Source: an uncultured Fidelibacterota bacterium (GTDB lineage: Bacteria > Fidelibacterota > Marinisomatia > Marinisomatales > TCS55). From it: a DNA stretch of 64,000 nucleotides. Made by a program: the position numbers and the translations under genes. The notes below the pieces were generated by a model that was not told the DNA's origin, made no database searches, and saw only the letters and a list, made by a program, of their open reading frames with translations. The stretch lies in the NCBI GenBank assembly GCA_902615915.1, contig CACMQQ010000002.1:1-64000 (forward strand). Direction: 5' to 3'. Positions 1 to 8,875 of this stretch are shown here, piece by piece; position 1 is the first letter of the stretch, and every line of letters starts with the position of its first letter.

Positions 1-99
1 TTTACAGAGCATATAAATAAGCGTTTTGAGCGTTTTAAAGAAGAGTTTAATTTTAATTTCATTATAATTAAGTTGTTTAATTAATTATGAGATTATGAA

Positions 100-1365
100 A
101 TGATTTATGTTTTATTTATTTTATTTGCTACAAGCAATCTGCAGTCCCAGAAATTACATACCATAAATGCAGGTAACTATTATTATCAACCATCAAGCTT
201 AACTATTGAACAAGGTGATACTGTTAAGTTTGTTAATCAAGGTGGCTATCACGATGTAGCAGTCACTGCTGGTCCCGAATCACTAAGTTTGCCTGCATGT
301 TCTGGCCCATGCACCATTGGAATTCTAGTTTTTAATAAAGTTGGAAATTATGACTACATATGTACTATTGGCTCACATGCTAGTCAAGGAATGGTAGGCA
401 CTATTATTGTTAATGAAGTAGTTCGAGAAACCGCCAATCTTCAAATCATTCACAACTCTCCCTACAAAGTTATTGACATCTATGTTGATAGCGAAATTAC
501 ACTAACTCAAATCCCCTATAGGTCTAGCACTGGACAAGTAAAATTACCCACCAAAACTGTTTTAGGCATTGCTCCAACCGGAGAAGACTTGGTAGCTGAA
601 CTAGCGTTGGATTTAGAACAGTCAGAATCTTATGTCATTACTGCTTTTGGAATTGTAGGTGATAACAATAAACCATTCAATTTGTTGTCATCAAGTTTAA
701 ACCTAAATGCTACAAACGAAGATAACGTCTCTATTAAGTTAATGCATGGTGTTACAGATGCTCCTGCAGTTGATATTTATGCAAATGGCTCTTTGGTGTT
801 TGAAAACATATCTTACGGAACATATTCTGATTATGTTAATGTTGAAGCGGATAACTATACCATTGATGTAAAAGCACATGGTGATGACAATACAGTTGCA
901 TCCTTTGATGCTCCACTCAATACCTATGGAGGTCGATCGGGTGTTGTTGTTGCTTCTGGATTCATGAGCCCAGATGAACAAGATTCTACTTTTGCACTTA
1001 TTCTTACTACACCAAACGGTGAAACATTACAATTAGCTCCTGTTAAAACCGATCTATCAATTCAAAATGAAAAACCAATCGTAGCTAGTAACATATATTC
1101 CATTTCGAACTATCCTAACCCCTTTAATCCTGTTACGAGTATCAACTACAGTTTAGCAAAAGGCTCTAACATAAAGATTGTCATTTATGATATCTTAGGA
1201 AATGTAGTTAAAGAGGTTTATAGCGGTTTTCAAACTCCAGGTAAAAAATCAATTAATTGGAATGCTACTAACTTCAAAGGCGAAACTGTCAGCTCAGGAA
1301 TCTACTTTTATGAAATCAAGTCAAATCGTTTTCGCGTTGTAAAGAGTATGATGTATCTCAAGTGA
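100..1365 (+). CDS. Secreted cupredoxin / DUF4397 protein with T9SS sorting domain
   Basis: The 421-residue protein starts with a short hydrophobic signal segment (about residues 1-17). A plastocyanin-like domain follows (about 18-107), with the expected type 1 copper ligands visible as H51, C88, H93 and M98. The middle part (about 110-320) has two repeats with the motif LQIIHNSP / IKLMHGVTDAPAVDIY typical of DUF4397. Residues 338-421 form a Por-type C-terminal sorting domain starting YPNPFNP and ending in a basic patch and MMYLK, so export through a type IX system is expected. The start at 100 is the only usable ATG, because ATGs at 87 and 95 run into stops. A role in electron transfer or copper binding outside the cell is inference. 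Confidence 0.85.
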   Translation: MIYVLFILFATSNLQSQKLHTINAGNYYYQPSSLTIEQGDTVKFVNQGGYHDVAVTAGPESLSLPACSGPCTIGILVFNKVGNYDYICTIGSHASQGMVGTIIVNEVVRETANLQIIHNSPYKVIDIYVDSEITLTQIPYRSSTGQVKLPTKTVLGIAPTGEDLVAELALDLEQSESYVITAFGIVGDNNKPFNLLSSSLNLNATNEDNVSIKLMHGVTDAPAVDIYANGSLVFENISYGTYSDYVNVEADNYTIDVKAHGDDNTVASFDAPLNTYGGRSGVVVASGFMSPDEQDSTFALILTTPNGETLQLAPVKTDLSIQNEKPIVASNIYSISNYPNPFNPVTSINYSLAKGSNIKIVIYDILGNVVKEVYSGFQTPGKKSINWNATNFKGETVSSGIYFYEIKSNRFRVVKSMMYLK

Positions 1366-1443
1366 TAAATGTTAATAACTTCAAAGAAATATCAATTTAT
1401 TTTTTTTTTATAAAAATGAGTAGATATAAGTGTGGTTGCCCTT

Positions 1444-1587
1444 GTGTTGCCCCAAATGGTGTTACCTTTGTGTGTATTTGGGGTACAAACCTGATTACAT
1501 CTGATAAAACAAAAAGCCCCTCATTTCTGAAGGGCTCTGTCTCTATAAATTAGAGTTATTCTCAAGTCGGGGTGAGAGGATTCGAAC
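1444..1587. repeat. Direct repeat copy A (carries duplicated tRNA-Pro 3' end)
   Basis: This segment is about 95% identical to 2485-2629. It includes the common stretch CCTTTGTGTGTATTTGGGGT, a terminator hairpin and the T-arm/acceptor 3' end of tRNA-Pro (minus strand). Identity stops abruptly within the T-loop at GATTCGAAC. Two copies flanking about 0.9 kb look like attL/attR of an element integrated at tRNA-Pro, or like a duplication produced by recombination between tRNA T-arms. No integrase gene is present between the copies. Confidence 0.8.
1511..1536 (-). terminator. Rho-independent terminator (duplicate copy)
   Basis: On the minus strand a 9-bp stem (AGCCCTTCA/TGAGGGGCT, one mismatch) is followed by a T-run. 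It is the duplicate of the terminator behind tRNA-Pro at 2553-2578 and lies downstream of the broken tRNA-Gly. Confidence 0.7.
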
Positions 1588-1667
1588 TTGCGACATCCAC
1601 CTTGGCAAGGTGGATGTCTACCATCGTAAAAAACGATTGTTTCCTCATTTTTGTAATCACCACCCAA
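1567..1667 (-). pseudogene. Broken tRNA-Gly(GCC) fused to tRNA-Pro 3' end
   Basis: On the minus strand there is an intact anticodon arm (CCACC-TTGCCAA-GGTGG, anticodon GCC), a T-arm, and an acceptor 3' strand CACCCCGA identical to that of tRNA-Pro. The 5' half is not a tRNA. A degenerate acceptor (about 5 of 7 pairs, near 1661-1667) is separated from the anticodon stem by about 47 nt instead of about 20, and a small hairpin ATCGT/ACGAT replaces the D-arm. It reads as a recombinant remnant of a tRNA-Gly gene. A functional product is unlikely. Confidence 0.6.
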
Positions 1668-1775
1668 TGATGAATAAGAATGTATGCCTATGGATTAAGC
1701 ATTATAAACTTGAACTAATCAAGGAAATCAAAAAAGAGTGTTTTTATAACTATTAATTAAGTTTTTAAATTTTAA

Positions 1776-2153
1776 TCATAAAGTTATAACTTGGTCTGGC
1801 GGACTAGAGCCTAATGCTTCATATAATTGTGGAAAACAACCAGCAACTACACCATCCACTAAACCTTTTGGCTTCACTTCACCACTACCACATTGCTCAA
1901 AAGTGCCCTCAGCTAATTCTCTTCTAACTGCACATTGGTCACAAACCATTAACAAAATATTATTTTCTTTAGCTACTTTAGATAATCTTTCTCCAACAGG
2001 ATTATTTTTTTGAAGGCAAAAAATGTTATCATCAAAGAAAAACATTCCTGCTACTTTTACTCCATGATTATTTTCTTCCAATTGAGGCAATATCATTGTA
2101 CTGAGTTGGAAAGTGCTTGCCATGCTCGTTTTGAAAACATATGCTATTGTCAT
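1776..2153 (-). CDS. DsrE-like small sulfur-relay family protein
   Basis: The 125-residue protein has the alpha/beta pattern of the DsrE/DsrF-like fold: an N-terminal strand IAYVFKTS, a central VAGMFFFDDNIFCL, and the motif LLMVCDQCAVRR carrying a candidate reactive cysteine pair. Some DsrE relatives carry sulfur on such cysteines and others are of unknown role, so I cannot tell which applies. The start is supported by TAGGAG seven bases upstream of ATG. The gene is the only one in the island between the direct repeats, and a perfect palindrome lies 66-90 bp upstream. It is either mobile cargo or a bystander of a tRNA-locus rearrangement. Confidence 0.7.
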   Translation of the reverse strand: MTIAYVFKTSMASTFQLSTMILPQLEENNHGVKVAGMFFFDDNIFCLQKNNPVGERLSKVAKENNILLMVCDQCAVRRELAEGTFEQCGSGEVKPKGLVDGVVAGCFPQLYEALGSSPPDQVITL

Positions 2154-2484
2154 TTTAACTCCTATTTTTTATCAATTTACTTTTAGATGCAAAAGAAGTA
2201 TAATTACATAGGTAATAATTTATTGCAACTAAGTTGCAATAAATCTAAAGTGATTTTTCTTAATATGAAATAATTTATCGATAGAATGCATATTTAGTGT
2301 ATATTGAGAGATACCTACCCCCCATCGTTTTTCATTTGGTGGTTGGGAATTTGGTTGAAAAAATCAGGATAGAATTTTTATGGGTCGCACTTATATAATG
2401 CGATGCCCCTCAGCCTATGCTTTTGCATCTGTGAGATTGGGTTGAGTTGACATTATTTAGCAAGGATAGGGGGTGTAGTGCCTT
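2154..2484. other. Non-coding part of the tRNA-flanked island
   Basis: I see no coding frame here. The stretch holds the palindrome at 2219-2243 and, towards 2470-2512, an imperfect short tandem pattern (GTAGTGCCTTTG repeated around GTAGTGCCCC) leading into direct repeat B. There is no recombinase or transposase remnant. Confidence 0.5.
2219..2243. promoter_or_regulatory. Perfect 12-bp inverted repeat upstream of DsrE-like gene
   Basis: TTTATTGCAACT, one central A, then its exact reverse complement. It lies 66-90 bp upstream of the DsrE-like start on the minus strand, which fits the operator of a dimeric repressor. A transcript hairpin is the alternative. I cannot name the binding protein. 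Confidence 0.45.
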
Positions 2485-2629
2485 TGTAGTGCCCCAAAGT
2501 GTAGTGCCTTTGTGTGTATTTGGGGTATAAATCTGATTACATCTGATAAAACAAAAAGCCCCTCATTTCTGAAGGGCTCTGTCTCTATAACTTAGAGTTA
2601 TTCTCAAGTCGGGGTGAGAGGATTCGAAC
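2485..2629. repeat. Direct repeat copy B (overlaps tRNA-Pro 3' end)
   Basis: This is the partner of 1444-1587. It contains the genuine 3' end of tRNA-Pro and its terminator, so it is probably the original copy. Confidence 0.8.
2553..2578 (-). terminator. Terminator behind tRNA-His/tRNA-Pro
   Basis: On the minus strand a 9-bp imperfect stem is followed by TTTTTG, 31 nt beyond the tRNA-Pro 3' end. It ends the two-tRNA transcript. Confidence 0.75.
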
Positions 2630-2683
2630 CTCCGACCCCCTGCTCCCAAAGCAGGTGCGCTAACCGGACTGCGCCACACCCCG
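2609..2683 (-). tRNA. tRNA-Pro(TGG)
   Basis: A complete 75-nt cloverleaf. The acceptor stem is CGGGGTG/CACCCCG with discriminator A. The anticodon arm is CCTGC-TTTGGGA-GCAGG, giving anticodon TGG. The T-arm carries GGTTCGAATCC. No CCA is encoded. Confidence 0.95.
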
Positions 2684-2692
2684 AAATTTTTG

Positions 2693-2768
2693 GGTGAGTG
2701 ATGGGACTTGAACCCACAACCTCCGGTGCCACAAACCGGTGCTCTAACCAGTTGAGCTACACCCACCA
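2693..2768 (-). tRNA. tRNA-His(GTG)
   Basis: A complete 76-nt cloverleaf with acceptor GTGGGTG/CACTCAC. The anticodon arm CCGGT-TTGTGGC-ACCGG gives GTG. The histidine-specific extra G(-1) is encoded at 2769 opposite C73. It is transcribed just ahead of tRNA-Pro, with 9 nt between them. Confidence 0.95.
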
Positions 2769-2904
2769 TACAAATTTATTTCACCCTTTATAAGCCAGCT
2801 AAATTAGGATTTTAATTAGAACTTTCTAAAAGAATTTTTTTCGAACTAATTAAATTACTTATCATTCAAAGAGTCAATTATGCACTTTATTTGTAATTTA
2901 ATAC

Positions 2905-4272
2905 ATGCGACTACTTAACCGTTACATACTTAAACAACTATTAACCCCTTTTTTCTTTTCCCTGCTAGTAATTGTTTTCATTCTTTTTACTCAATTTCTC
3001 CTTAGAGCTATAGATAGATTTTTAGGCAAAGGTTTAGATCTTCCTACAATTTTTGAATATCTCTTTTTAAATCTTGGATGGATAACAGCTTTGGCGGTTC
3101 CTATGGCAGTATTAGTTGCAGCTTTAATGAGTTTTGGTCAAATGTCCGAGGATAATGAGATCGGAGCTATGCGTTCTTCAGGTATAAGCTTCACGGCTAT
3201 AATAAAGCCTGCAATCATTGTCGGGTTTATAATTGCGAGTATTTTAATATTATTTAGTGCATTTATAATGCCCGAGATGAACTTTAAAGCAAGAATGTTA
3301 TCAGGCGACATTTATCGTAAACGCCCAGATATGAATATTGAACCAGGCTACTTTATGGATGATCTTCCAAGCTACAGTATGATAATAAAAGATAAAGAAG
3401 ATGATGTCTTTAAAGAGGTGAGAATTTTTAGTAAAGGTAGCTCCAATACACAAACTAGCATTTATTCAAAAACTGGGAAGCTTTCTACGATTGATGATGC
3501 CATAGTATTAGATCTTTTTGATGGGGAAATTCATGAACTGGATGTCAAAGATTATTCTAATTACAGAAGAATAGAGTTCACAAAGCATAAAATCACGATT
3601 CCCGCAGATGATCTTTTCCTTAGTAGGAGAGATACTACAAGCAGATCCGATAGAGAAATGACTTTAGGTATGATAAAAAATAAACGAAAAGATATGTTTG
3701 ATAGAATAAATATTGTTAAGTCAAGAATTGGAAAAGCCTTTGTAAGGACTGGTATTGATAGTTTAGTGCCATTGGATTTTTCAACCTCTGAAATAATTTT
3801 AAATTCATATTTAGAAAACTTTAAGTCAGATACATCAAAAATAGAGAGTGAAATTTATCGAAAGGAAAAAGATATTGATATTGCAAGAAGACAGTTAAGA
3901 AATGAATACAATCTTTTAAGAAGCTACTCAAAGTCCAATAATAAATATTTGGTAGAATTTCATAAAAAGTTCTCTCTACCAGTAGCTTGTATTCTTTTTA
4001 TTTTGACAGGGGCATCATTAGGTGTTTTATTCAGAAAGGGCGGTTTTACAATAGCAATTGGATTATCTTGGGGGTTTTTCTTGGTTTATTACATTTTAAT
4101 GATTGGGGGGGAAGATTTAGCAGATAGAAATATTTTATCCCCATTTGTCGGTGTTTGGGGGCCAAACGCCATTTTATTTTTAATTGGTAGTTATTTACTT
4201 ATATATACAGTTAGGGAACAGCCCCCATTAAAAATTAATATAAATCCATTTCAAAAATTTTTTAAAAAATAA
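2905..4272 (+). CDS. LptF/LptG-family permease
   Basis: The 455-residue protein has the YjgP/YjgQ layout. Three N-terminal membrane helices (about 10-120) include the conserved LNRYILKQ start and the MRSSGIS region. A large periplasmic beta-jellyroll-like domain follows, then a charged helical stretch (about 300-355) and three C-terminal helices. Such permeases work with LptB to lift lipopolysaccharide from the inner membrane. The charged insert before the last helices makes it longer than the enterobacterial proteins (about 360 residues). It stands alone and converges on the PBP gene; LptF versus LptG cannot be decided here. Confidence 0.88.
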   Translation: MRLLNRYILKQLLTPFFFSLLVIVFILFTQFLLRAIDRFLGKGLDLPTIFEYLFLNLGWITALAVPMAVLVAALMSFGQMSEDNEIGAMRSSGISFTAIIKPAIIVGFIIASILILFSAFIMPEMNFKARMLSGDIYRKRPDMNIEPGYFMDDLPSYSMIIKDKEDDVFKEVRIFSKGSSNTQTSIYSKTGKLSTIDDAIVLDLFDGEIHELDVKDYSNYRRIEFTKHKITIPADDLFLSRRDTTSRSDREMTLGMIKNKRKDMFDRINIVKSRIGKAFVRTGIDSLVPLDFSTSEIILNSYLENFKSDTSKIESEIYRKEKDIDIARRQLRNEYNLLRSYSKSNNKYLVEFHKKFSLPVACILFILTGASLGVLFRKGGFTIAIGLSWGFFLVYYILMIGGEDLADRNILSPFVGVWGPNAILFLIGSYLLIYTVREQPPLKININPFQKFFKK

Positions 4273-4275
4273 ATA

Positions 4276-6417
4276 TTAATTTCTCCTGTGTTCCTTGCAT
4301 ACTGAAATAGGTTCAGAGCCCCGAATAAACAGTTCTTTTTCAGTAGGACACAAATTAGTAGGTTTATTTTTTGTTGATGCACAAATATTAATGGATAAGA
4401 CTCCACCAGGTCGTTCAAATTTTTTTCTTTTATAATTTAAAGTATCATGAGCTGCTGCCATGAACTTAGCCCAAGCGGGTAAAGCTGCGCGTGAACCATC
4501 TTGACTCTTTCCAAGACTAACTCTAGGATCATCAACTCCAATCCACACTCCCGCAGAAATTTGTTTAGAGAAACCAACAAACCAAGCATCTGTCCAATTT
4601 TGAGTCGTACCAGTCTTGCCTCCAGCAGGATGATAAAAATTATGTCTCCACCTAGCACTACCACCCGTACCTTTATCCATAACTGTCTGCAGCATAGATG
4701 TCATTAGATATGCTGACTCTTCTCTAAGAACCTCTTCTCTTTCTGGAAAATATGTTTTTATAGTATTGCCATACCTATCGTCGACCCTTGTAATTCCATA
4801 GGGCTGACTTAATAACCCCTTATTTGAAAAAGCAGAGTATGCATTTACAACCTCTAATAAATAGACCTCAGATGTTCCAAGAGCAATAGCATCAACTGCT
4901 CTAATGTCAGTTGTTATGCCCATTCTTTCTGCCATATTTTTAACTTCTAAGGCAGGTACTAGCTCTTTAACAACTCTTACTGCTACTAAATTAATTGATT
5001 TTCTTATACCCTCCCTAAGGGTAGTTAAGCCGCTAGTTGTACCATCATAATTTCTTGGCATCCATTTTTCCCAACTTCCATCAGAATTCAATACTCTCAA
5101 AACAAGCGGTTGATTCAAAAGTTGTTTAGAGACAGAATATCCATTATCTATAGCTGTAGCATAAACAAAGGGTTTAAAAACTGATCCAGGCTGGCGCTTG
5201 GCTTGCACTGCACGATTATATTGATCATGATAATCTGGCCTACCTCCTACCATTGCCAATATAGATCCAGTTGTCGGATCAAGAGCAACAAAAGCCCCTT
5301 GAACTAGCAATTTATTCCTCAGCTCTTCATAAAGCGACGAATCTCCTTGCATCATCATTTTAACAGTATCCTCTGGAAAAATTCCAAGATATGCTAAATT
5401 CGAAAATTCTTCTTCATCATTAAATAATCTTTTGTTCAAGATTTCTTGATTGCGCTTTATAGCATCCATCAAAGATGACTCAGCTAACTCTTGCAATCTC
5501 GTATCTAGAGTGGTATATATTTTCAAGCCATCTCTGTAAATATTTACACCAAGCTTGTCATCCTCCTTCTCCATTGTTCTTCTAATATATTCAGTAAAAT
5601 AAGGCGCTATTCCTTTGCTTTGAATTTTTGAAATGTTTTCTGAATCAATGCTTCTCGCTTCTGCATACATACTTTTTGTTATGAATTTTTCATCACGCAT
5701 AACGCGTAAAACAACATTACGTTTATACTGAGCCCTTTCAGGATGATTAATTGGGGAAAATCTTGCTGGTGCTGGTAATATCCCAATCAACATTGCTGAC
5801 TCTCCTAATGTCAGGCTACCAGCATCTTTTGTAAAATATCTTTTTGAAGCCGCCTGAACACCGTAGGTACCATGACCAAAGTGAACATTATTAAGATACA
5901 TTTCTAAAATTTCATCTTTTGTATAAGTTCTTTCAATTTGTATGGCTGTAATGATTTCTTTTATTTTTCTAGTTATAGTTTTCTTGAAACCGATGGCATC
6001 ATACAAAGTTCGTGCAACCTGCTGTGATATAGAACTAAACCCTTGTTCGTATCCAAGGTTAATTATATTAACAATTACAGCTCTTAAAATACTTCGAGAG
6101 TCTATACCCCAATGACTATAGAATCTGCGATCCTCCGAGGCTATAGCAGCATTCTGTATATTAATAGGTATCTGGTCTAAGCTTGTAAAAATTCTCTTTT
6201 CTAAATATAATTCATCTAAAATTTCTCCATCACTAGAATATATTCTTGTTACTAAATCTGGATCGTAATTTTCTAATTGGTCTAAAGATGGTAAATCTCT
6301 TGACATTAAAAATATGTAGGTAAACATACCTACCAACCCTACCAAACAGAATAAAAAAGCTGGTGCAATATTTTTTAAGATGTTGTTAAAGGTAACTTTC
6401 AAAATTTTTAAACTCAA
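4276..6417 (-). CDS. Class A penicillin-binding protein (PBP1A type)
   Basis: This is a bifunctional peptidoglycan glycosyltransferase/transpeptidase of 713 residues. A membrane anchor lies at about 20-38. The GT51 domain carries E95 in the ASEDRRFY motif. The transpeptidase triad is complete: S412-VFK415, S474-IN476 and K601-TG. It polymerises and crosslinks peptidoglycan outside the inner membrane. It is the last gene of the leftward korA-korB-fumC cluster, 37 bp after fumC. The C-terminal tail has cysteines (NICAST..NLCPTE..SVCKEH) that could form disulfides in the periplasm. Confidence 0.95.
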   Translation of the reverse strand: MSLKILKVTFNNILKNIAPAFLFCLVGLVGMFTYIFLMSRDLPSLDQLENYDPDLVTRIYSSDGEILDELYLEKRIFTSLDQIPINIQNAAIASEDRRFYSHWGIDSRSILRAVIVNIINLGYEQGFSSISQQVARTLYDAIGFKKTITRKIKEIITAIQIERTYTKDEILEMYLNNVHFGHGTYGVQAASKRYFTKDAGSLTLGESAMLIGILPAPARFSPINHPERAQYKRNVVLRVMRDEKFITKSMYAEARSIDSENISKIQSKGIAPYFTEYIRRTMEKEDDKLGVNIYRDGLKIYTTLDTRLQELAESSLMDAIKRNQEILNKRLFNDEEEFSNLAYLGIFPEDTVKMMMQGDSSLYEELRNKLLVQGAFVALDPTTGSILAMVGGRPDYHDQYNRAVQAKRQPGSVFKPFVYATAIDNGYSVSKQLLNQPLVLRVLNSDGSWEKWMPRNYDGTTSGLTTLREGIRKSINLVAVRVVKELVPALEVKNMAERMGITTDIRAVDAIALGTSEVYLLEVVNAYSAFSNKGLLSQPYGITRVDDRYGNTIKTYFPEREEVLREESAYLMTSMLQTVMDKGTGGSARWRHNFYHPAGGKTGTTQNWTDAWFVGFSKQISAGVWIGVDDPRVSLGKSQDGSRAALPAWAKFMAAAHDTLNYKRKKFERPGGVLSINICASTKNKPTNLCPTEKELFIRGSEPISVCKEHRRN

Positions 6418-6454
6418 TCAAAATCAGTTTTGTCCAATTAAGTGACTTATATTA

Positions 6455-7849
6455 TTACTTTTTTGATGGTTTTATCATATCTACCGGGTTAATCAAAACA
6501 TCAAAATCTTCAGCAGACAAATATCCCAACTTTACTATCGCTTCTTTTAAGGATGATTTATCTTCGAATGCTTTTTTTGCAACTTTCGCTGCTTTATCAT
6601 ACCCGATATGGGGATTTAAAGCTGTTACGAGCATAAGAGAATTGTATAAATTAGCTTGTATTCTATCGTTATTAGGCTCAATACCTGTAATGCAATTTTT
6701 TGTAAAAGAATTTATTACATCAGAAAGTAATTTTATTGATTGTAATATGTTATATGCCATCACAGGTCTATAAACATTCAATTCAAAATTTCCACTGGCA
6801 CCAGACATGGATATAGTTGTATCATTTCCAAAGACCTGCGTACAAACCATCGTGACGGCTTCACATTGAGTTGGATTCACTTTTCCAGGCATAATCGAAG
6901 AGCCTGGCTCATTTGATGGTAACAGTATTTCTCCTATACCCGATCTTGGCCCGCTAGCAAGCCATCTAATATCATTTGCAATCTTAAAAAGAGAGCCTGC
7001 TAGGCCTCTCAAAGCAGATGATAGTGATACAATTGAATCTTGGCCACCCAAAGCTTCAAACTTATTTTTTGCAGTAATAAAAGGCAAATTAGTTATATCT
7101 GCTATTTCACTAGCTACTTCTTCTGCAAAACCTTCATAGGAATTGATTCCTGTTCCAACGGCTGTCCCACCCATCGCCAATTCAAAGCAATGGTTAAGGG
7201 AAAGTTTTATCTTTTCAATTCCATTATTGATTGATTCAGCATATCCTGAAAATTCTTGGCCTAAACTTAATGGAGTTGCATCTTGAAGGTGAGTCCTGCC
7301 TAATTTGACGATAGAATCAAAATCCTTTGATTTATTTTCTAACTCGCTTAAAAGGTTTTCAATAGCTGGAATAAGCGAATGTACTGTACTTTCAACTGCA
7401 GCAATATTAATTGCTGTAGGAAAAGTATCGTTCGTGGATTGACACATATTTACATGGTCGTTTGGATGAACGGGGCTTTTAGACCCAATCTCACCTCCCA
7501 AAATTTCAATTGCTCTGTTTGAAATCACTTCATTGAAGTTCATATTTGTTTGAGTCCCAGAGCCTGTTTGCCAAACAACTAAAGGAAAATGTCCATCAAG
7601 CTTTCCCTCTATTACCTCATCAGCTGCTAAACATATTGCATCAGAAAGTTTTGATTCTATTTTATTATTGCGGCTATTTACTAAAGATGCGCTTTTCTTA
7701 AGGATTGCATATGCTCTGATAAACTCTCTTGGGAATTTTTCATCATTGATCTTAAAATTGTTTAATGATCTTTGAGTCTGGGCACCATAATATTTATCTG
7801 CAGGCACTTGAAGTTCACCCATGCTGTCCTTTTCAGTTCTAAATGCCAT
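6455..7849 (-). CDS. fumC: Class II fumarase
   Basis: 464 residues, the usual family length. It interconverts fumarate and malate in the TCA cycle without a metal cluster. The superfamily signature [11 protein letters not shown] lies near residue 320, and the fumarase-specific [10 protein letters not shown]-like segment ([15 protein letters not shown]) and [18 protein letters not shown] are both present. It starts 8 bp after korB, so it is probably cotranscribed with the 2-oxoacid:ferredoxin oxidoreductase as a TCA unit. Confidence 0.96.
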   Translation of the reverse strand: MAFRTEKDSMGELQVPADKYYGAQTQRSLNNFKINDEKFPREFIRAYAILKKSASLVNSRNNKIESKLSDAICLAADEVIEGKLDGHFPLVVWQTGSGTQTNMNFNEVISNRAIEILGGEIGSKSPVHPNDHVNMCQSTNDTFPTAINIAAVESTVHSLIPAIENLLSELENKSKDFDSIVKLGRTHLQDATPLSLGQEFSGYAESINNGIEKIKLSLNHCFELAMGGTAVGTGINSYEGFAEEVASEIADITNLPFITAKNKFEALGGQDSIVSLSSALRGLAGSLFKIANDIRWLASGPRSGIGEILLPSNEPGSSIMPGKVNPTQCEAVTMVCTQVFGNDTTISMSGASGNFELNVYRPVMAYNILQSIKLLSDVINSFTKNCITGIEPNNDRIQANLYNSLMLVTALNPHIGYDKAAKVAKKAFEDKSSLKEAIVKLGYLSAEDFDVLINPVDMIKPSKK

Positions 7850-7857
7850 AGGTTATT

Positions 7858-8874
7858 CTACTTGACCACCCAAGTATCTCCAGAATTAATGATGTCTTGA
7901 ATAGAGCTTTTTGGTTTATTTTTTACAGCACTGCTAATTTGACTAGCTATATTATCCTCATACGTAGGGGCATCAACTGCATAAAGCACTCCAATAGGCT
8001 CCGGGGTATCAGGTTTTGAGGTCATATTAGATAACATTGAAGCAATCATATAATCTTTTTTATTGTGAACTAAAAGATCATCTTTGTTCCATTTATCTCC
8101 AAGTTCAACAACAGTTGGAATATTTCCGTCCAATCTGATACCTTTATTACCATCTGCTCCAAAAACCATTGGCTCACCATCTTTTAACCATAATACTGTA
8201 TCGCTCTTTGTATCCCTATCAGTAAAGTTTGAAAAAGCACCATCATTAAAGATATTGCAATTTTGATAAATTTCAAGAAATGATGTTCCTTTATGGTTGT
8301 AAGATTCAGTTATCATCTCCTGCATATGCTTTGATTCTTTATCAATTGTTCTGGCTATGAATGTTGCTCCTGCACCCAAAGCAAGCGTAAGCGGATTAAA
8401 AGGCTCATCAAGCGAACCCAAAGGAGTTGACTTAGTTACCTTGCCAACTTCAGATGTTGGTGAATACTGGCCTTTAGTGAGGCCATAAATTCTATTGTTA
8501 AATAACATGACATTTAAATCAATATTTCTTCTCAATAAATGAATTGTATGATTACCTCCAATAGATAACCCATCACCATCTCCAGTAACCAACCATACAG
8601 ATAAGTCGGGTCTAGATATCTTTACACCAGATGCAATTGCAGGAGCCCGTCCATGAATGGAATGAAAACCATAAGTATGCATATAATAAGGGAATCTGCT
8701 TGAACATCCAATTCCTGAAATAAATACAAATTCTTCTTTTTTTCTGCCTAGATCTGGAAAAACTTTTTGGGTTTGGGTTAATATTGAATAATCACCACAA
8801 CCAGGGCACCACCTTACAGCTTGATCTGAGGTAAAATCTTTTCTTGTATATTTGACTTGAGTTGATTCTGACAT
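7858..8874 (-). CDS. korB: 2-oxoacid:ferredoxin oxidoreductase, beta subunit
   Basis: The 338-residue subunit binds thiamine diphosphate and an FeS cluster. The N-terminal CPGCGDY and the thiamine-binding GDGDGLSIGGNH with NNRIYGLTKGQ are visible. With korA it oxidises a 2-oxoacid, most likely 2-oxoglutarate, to the acyl-CoA and reduces ferredoxin. I start it at the ATG at 8874 (MSESTQVK), one base after the korA stop; a longer frame to 8901 would overlap korA. Pyruvate or branched-chain substrates cannot be excluded. Confidence 0.93.
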   Translation of the reverse strand: MSESTQVKYTRKDFTSDQAVRWCPGCGDYSILTQTQKVFPDLGRKKEEFVFISGIGCSSRFPYYMHTYGFHSIHGRAPAIASGVKISRPDLSVWLVTGDGDGLSIGGNHTIHLLRRNIDLNVMLFNNRIYGLTKGQYSPTSEVGKVTKSTPLGSLDEPFNPLTLALGAGATFIARTIDKESKHMQEMITESYNHKGTSFLEIYQNCNIFNDGAFSNFTDRDTKSDTVLWLKDGEPMVFGADGNKGIRLDGNIPTVVELGDKWNKDDLLVHNKKDYMIASMLSNMTSKPDTPEPIGVLYAVDAPTYEDNIASQISSAVKNKPKSSIQDIINSGDTWVVK

Positions 8875-8875
8875 A

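Noticed and set aside
1-84. Open frame at the window edge that could be the C-terminus of an upstream gene (ends TAA at 82-84).
   Set aside because: Only 27 codons, AT-rich, no recognisable motif; cannot be told from chance.
1362-1553. 63-codon frame overlapping the end of the cupredoxin gene and direct repeat A.
   Set aside because: Runs into the duplicated tRNA-flanking repeat and a terminator; no family resemblance, so probably not coding.
1567-1667. Possibility that the tRNA-Gly is functional with an intron in the D-arm.
   Set aside because: The extra sequence is only about 27 nt, no D-arm can be rebuilt, and the acceptor stem is mismatched; a remnant fits better.
2563-2769. 68-codon minus-strand frame across the tRNA genes.
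   Set aside because: It is simply the translated tRNA-His and tRNA-Pro sequences, a common artefact.
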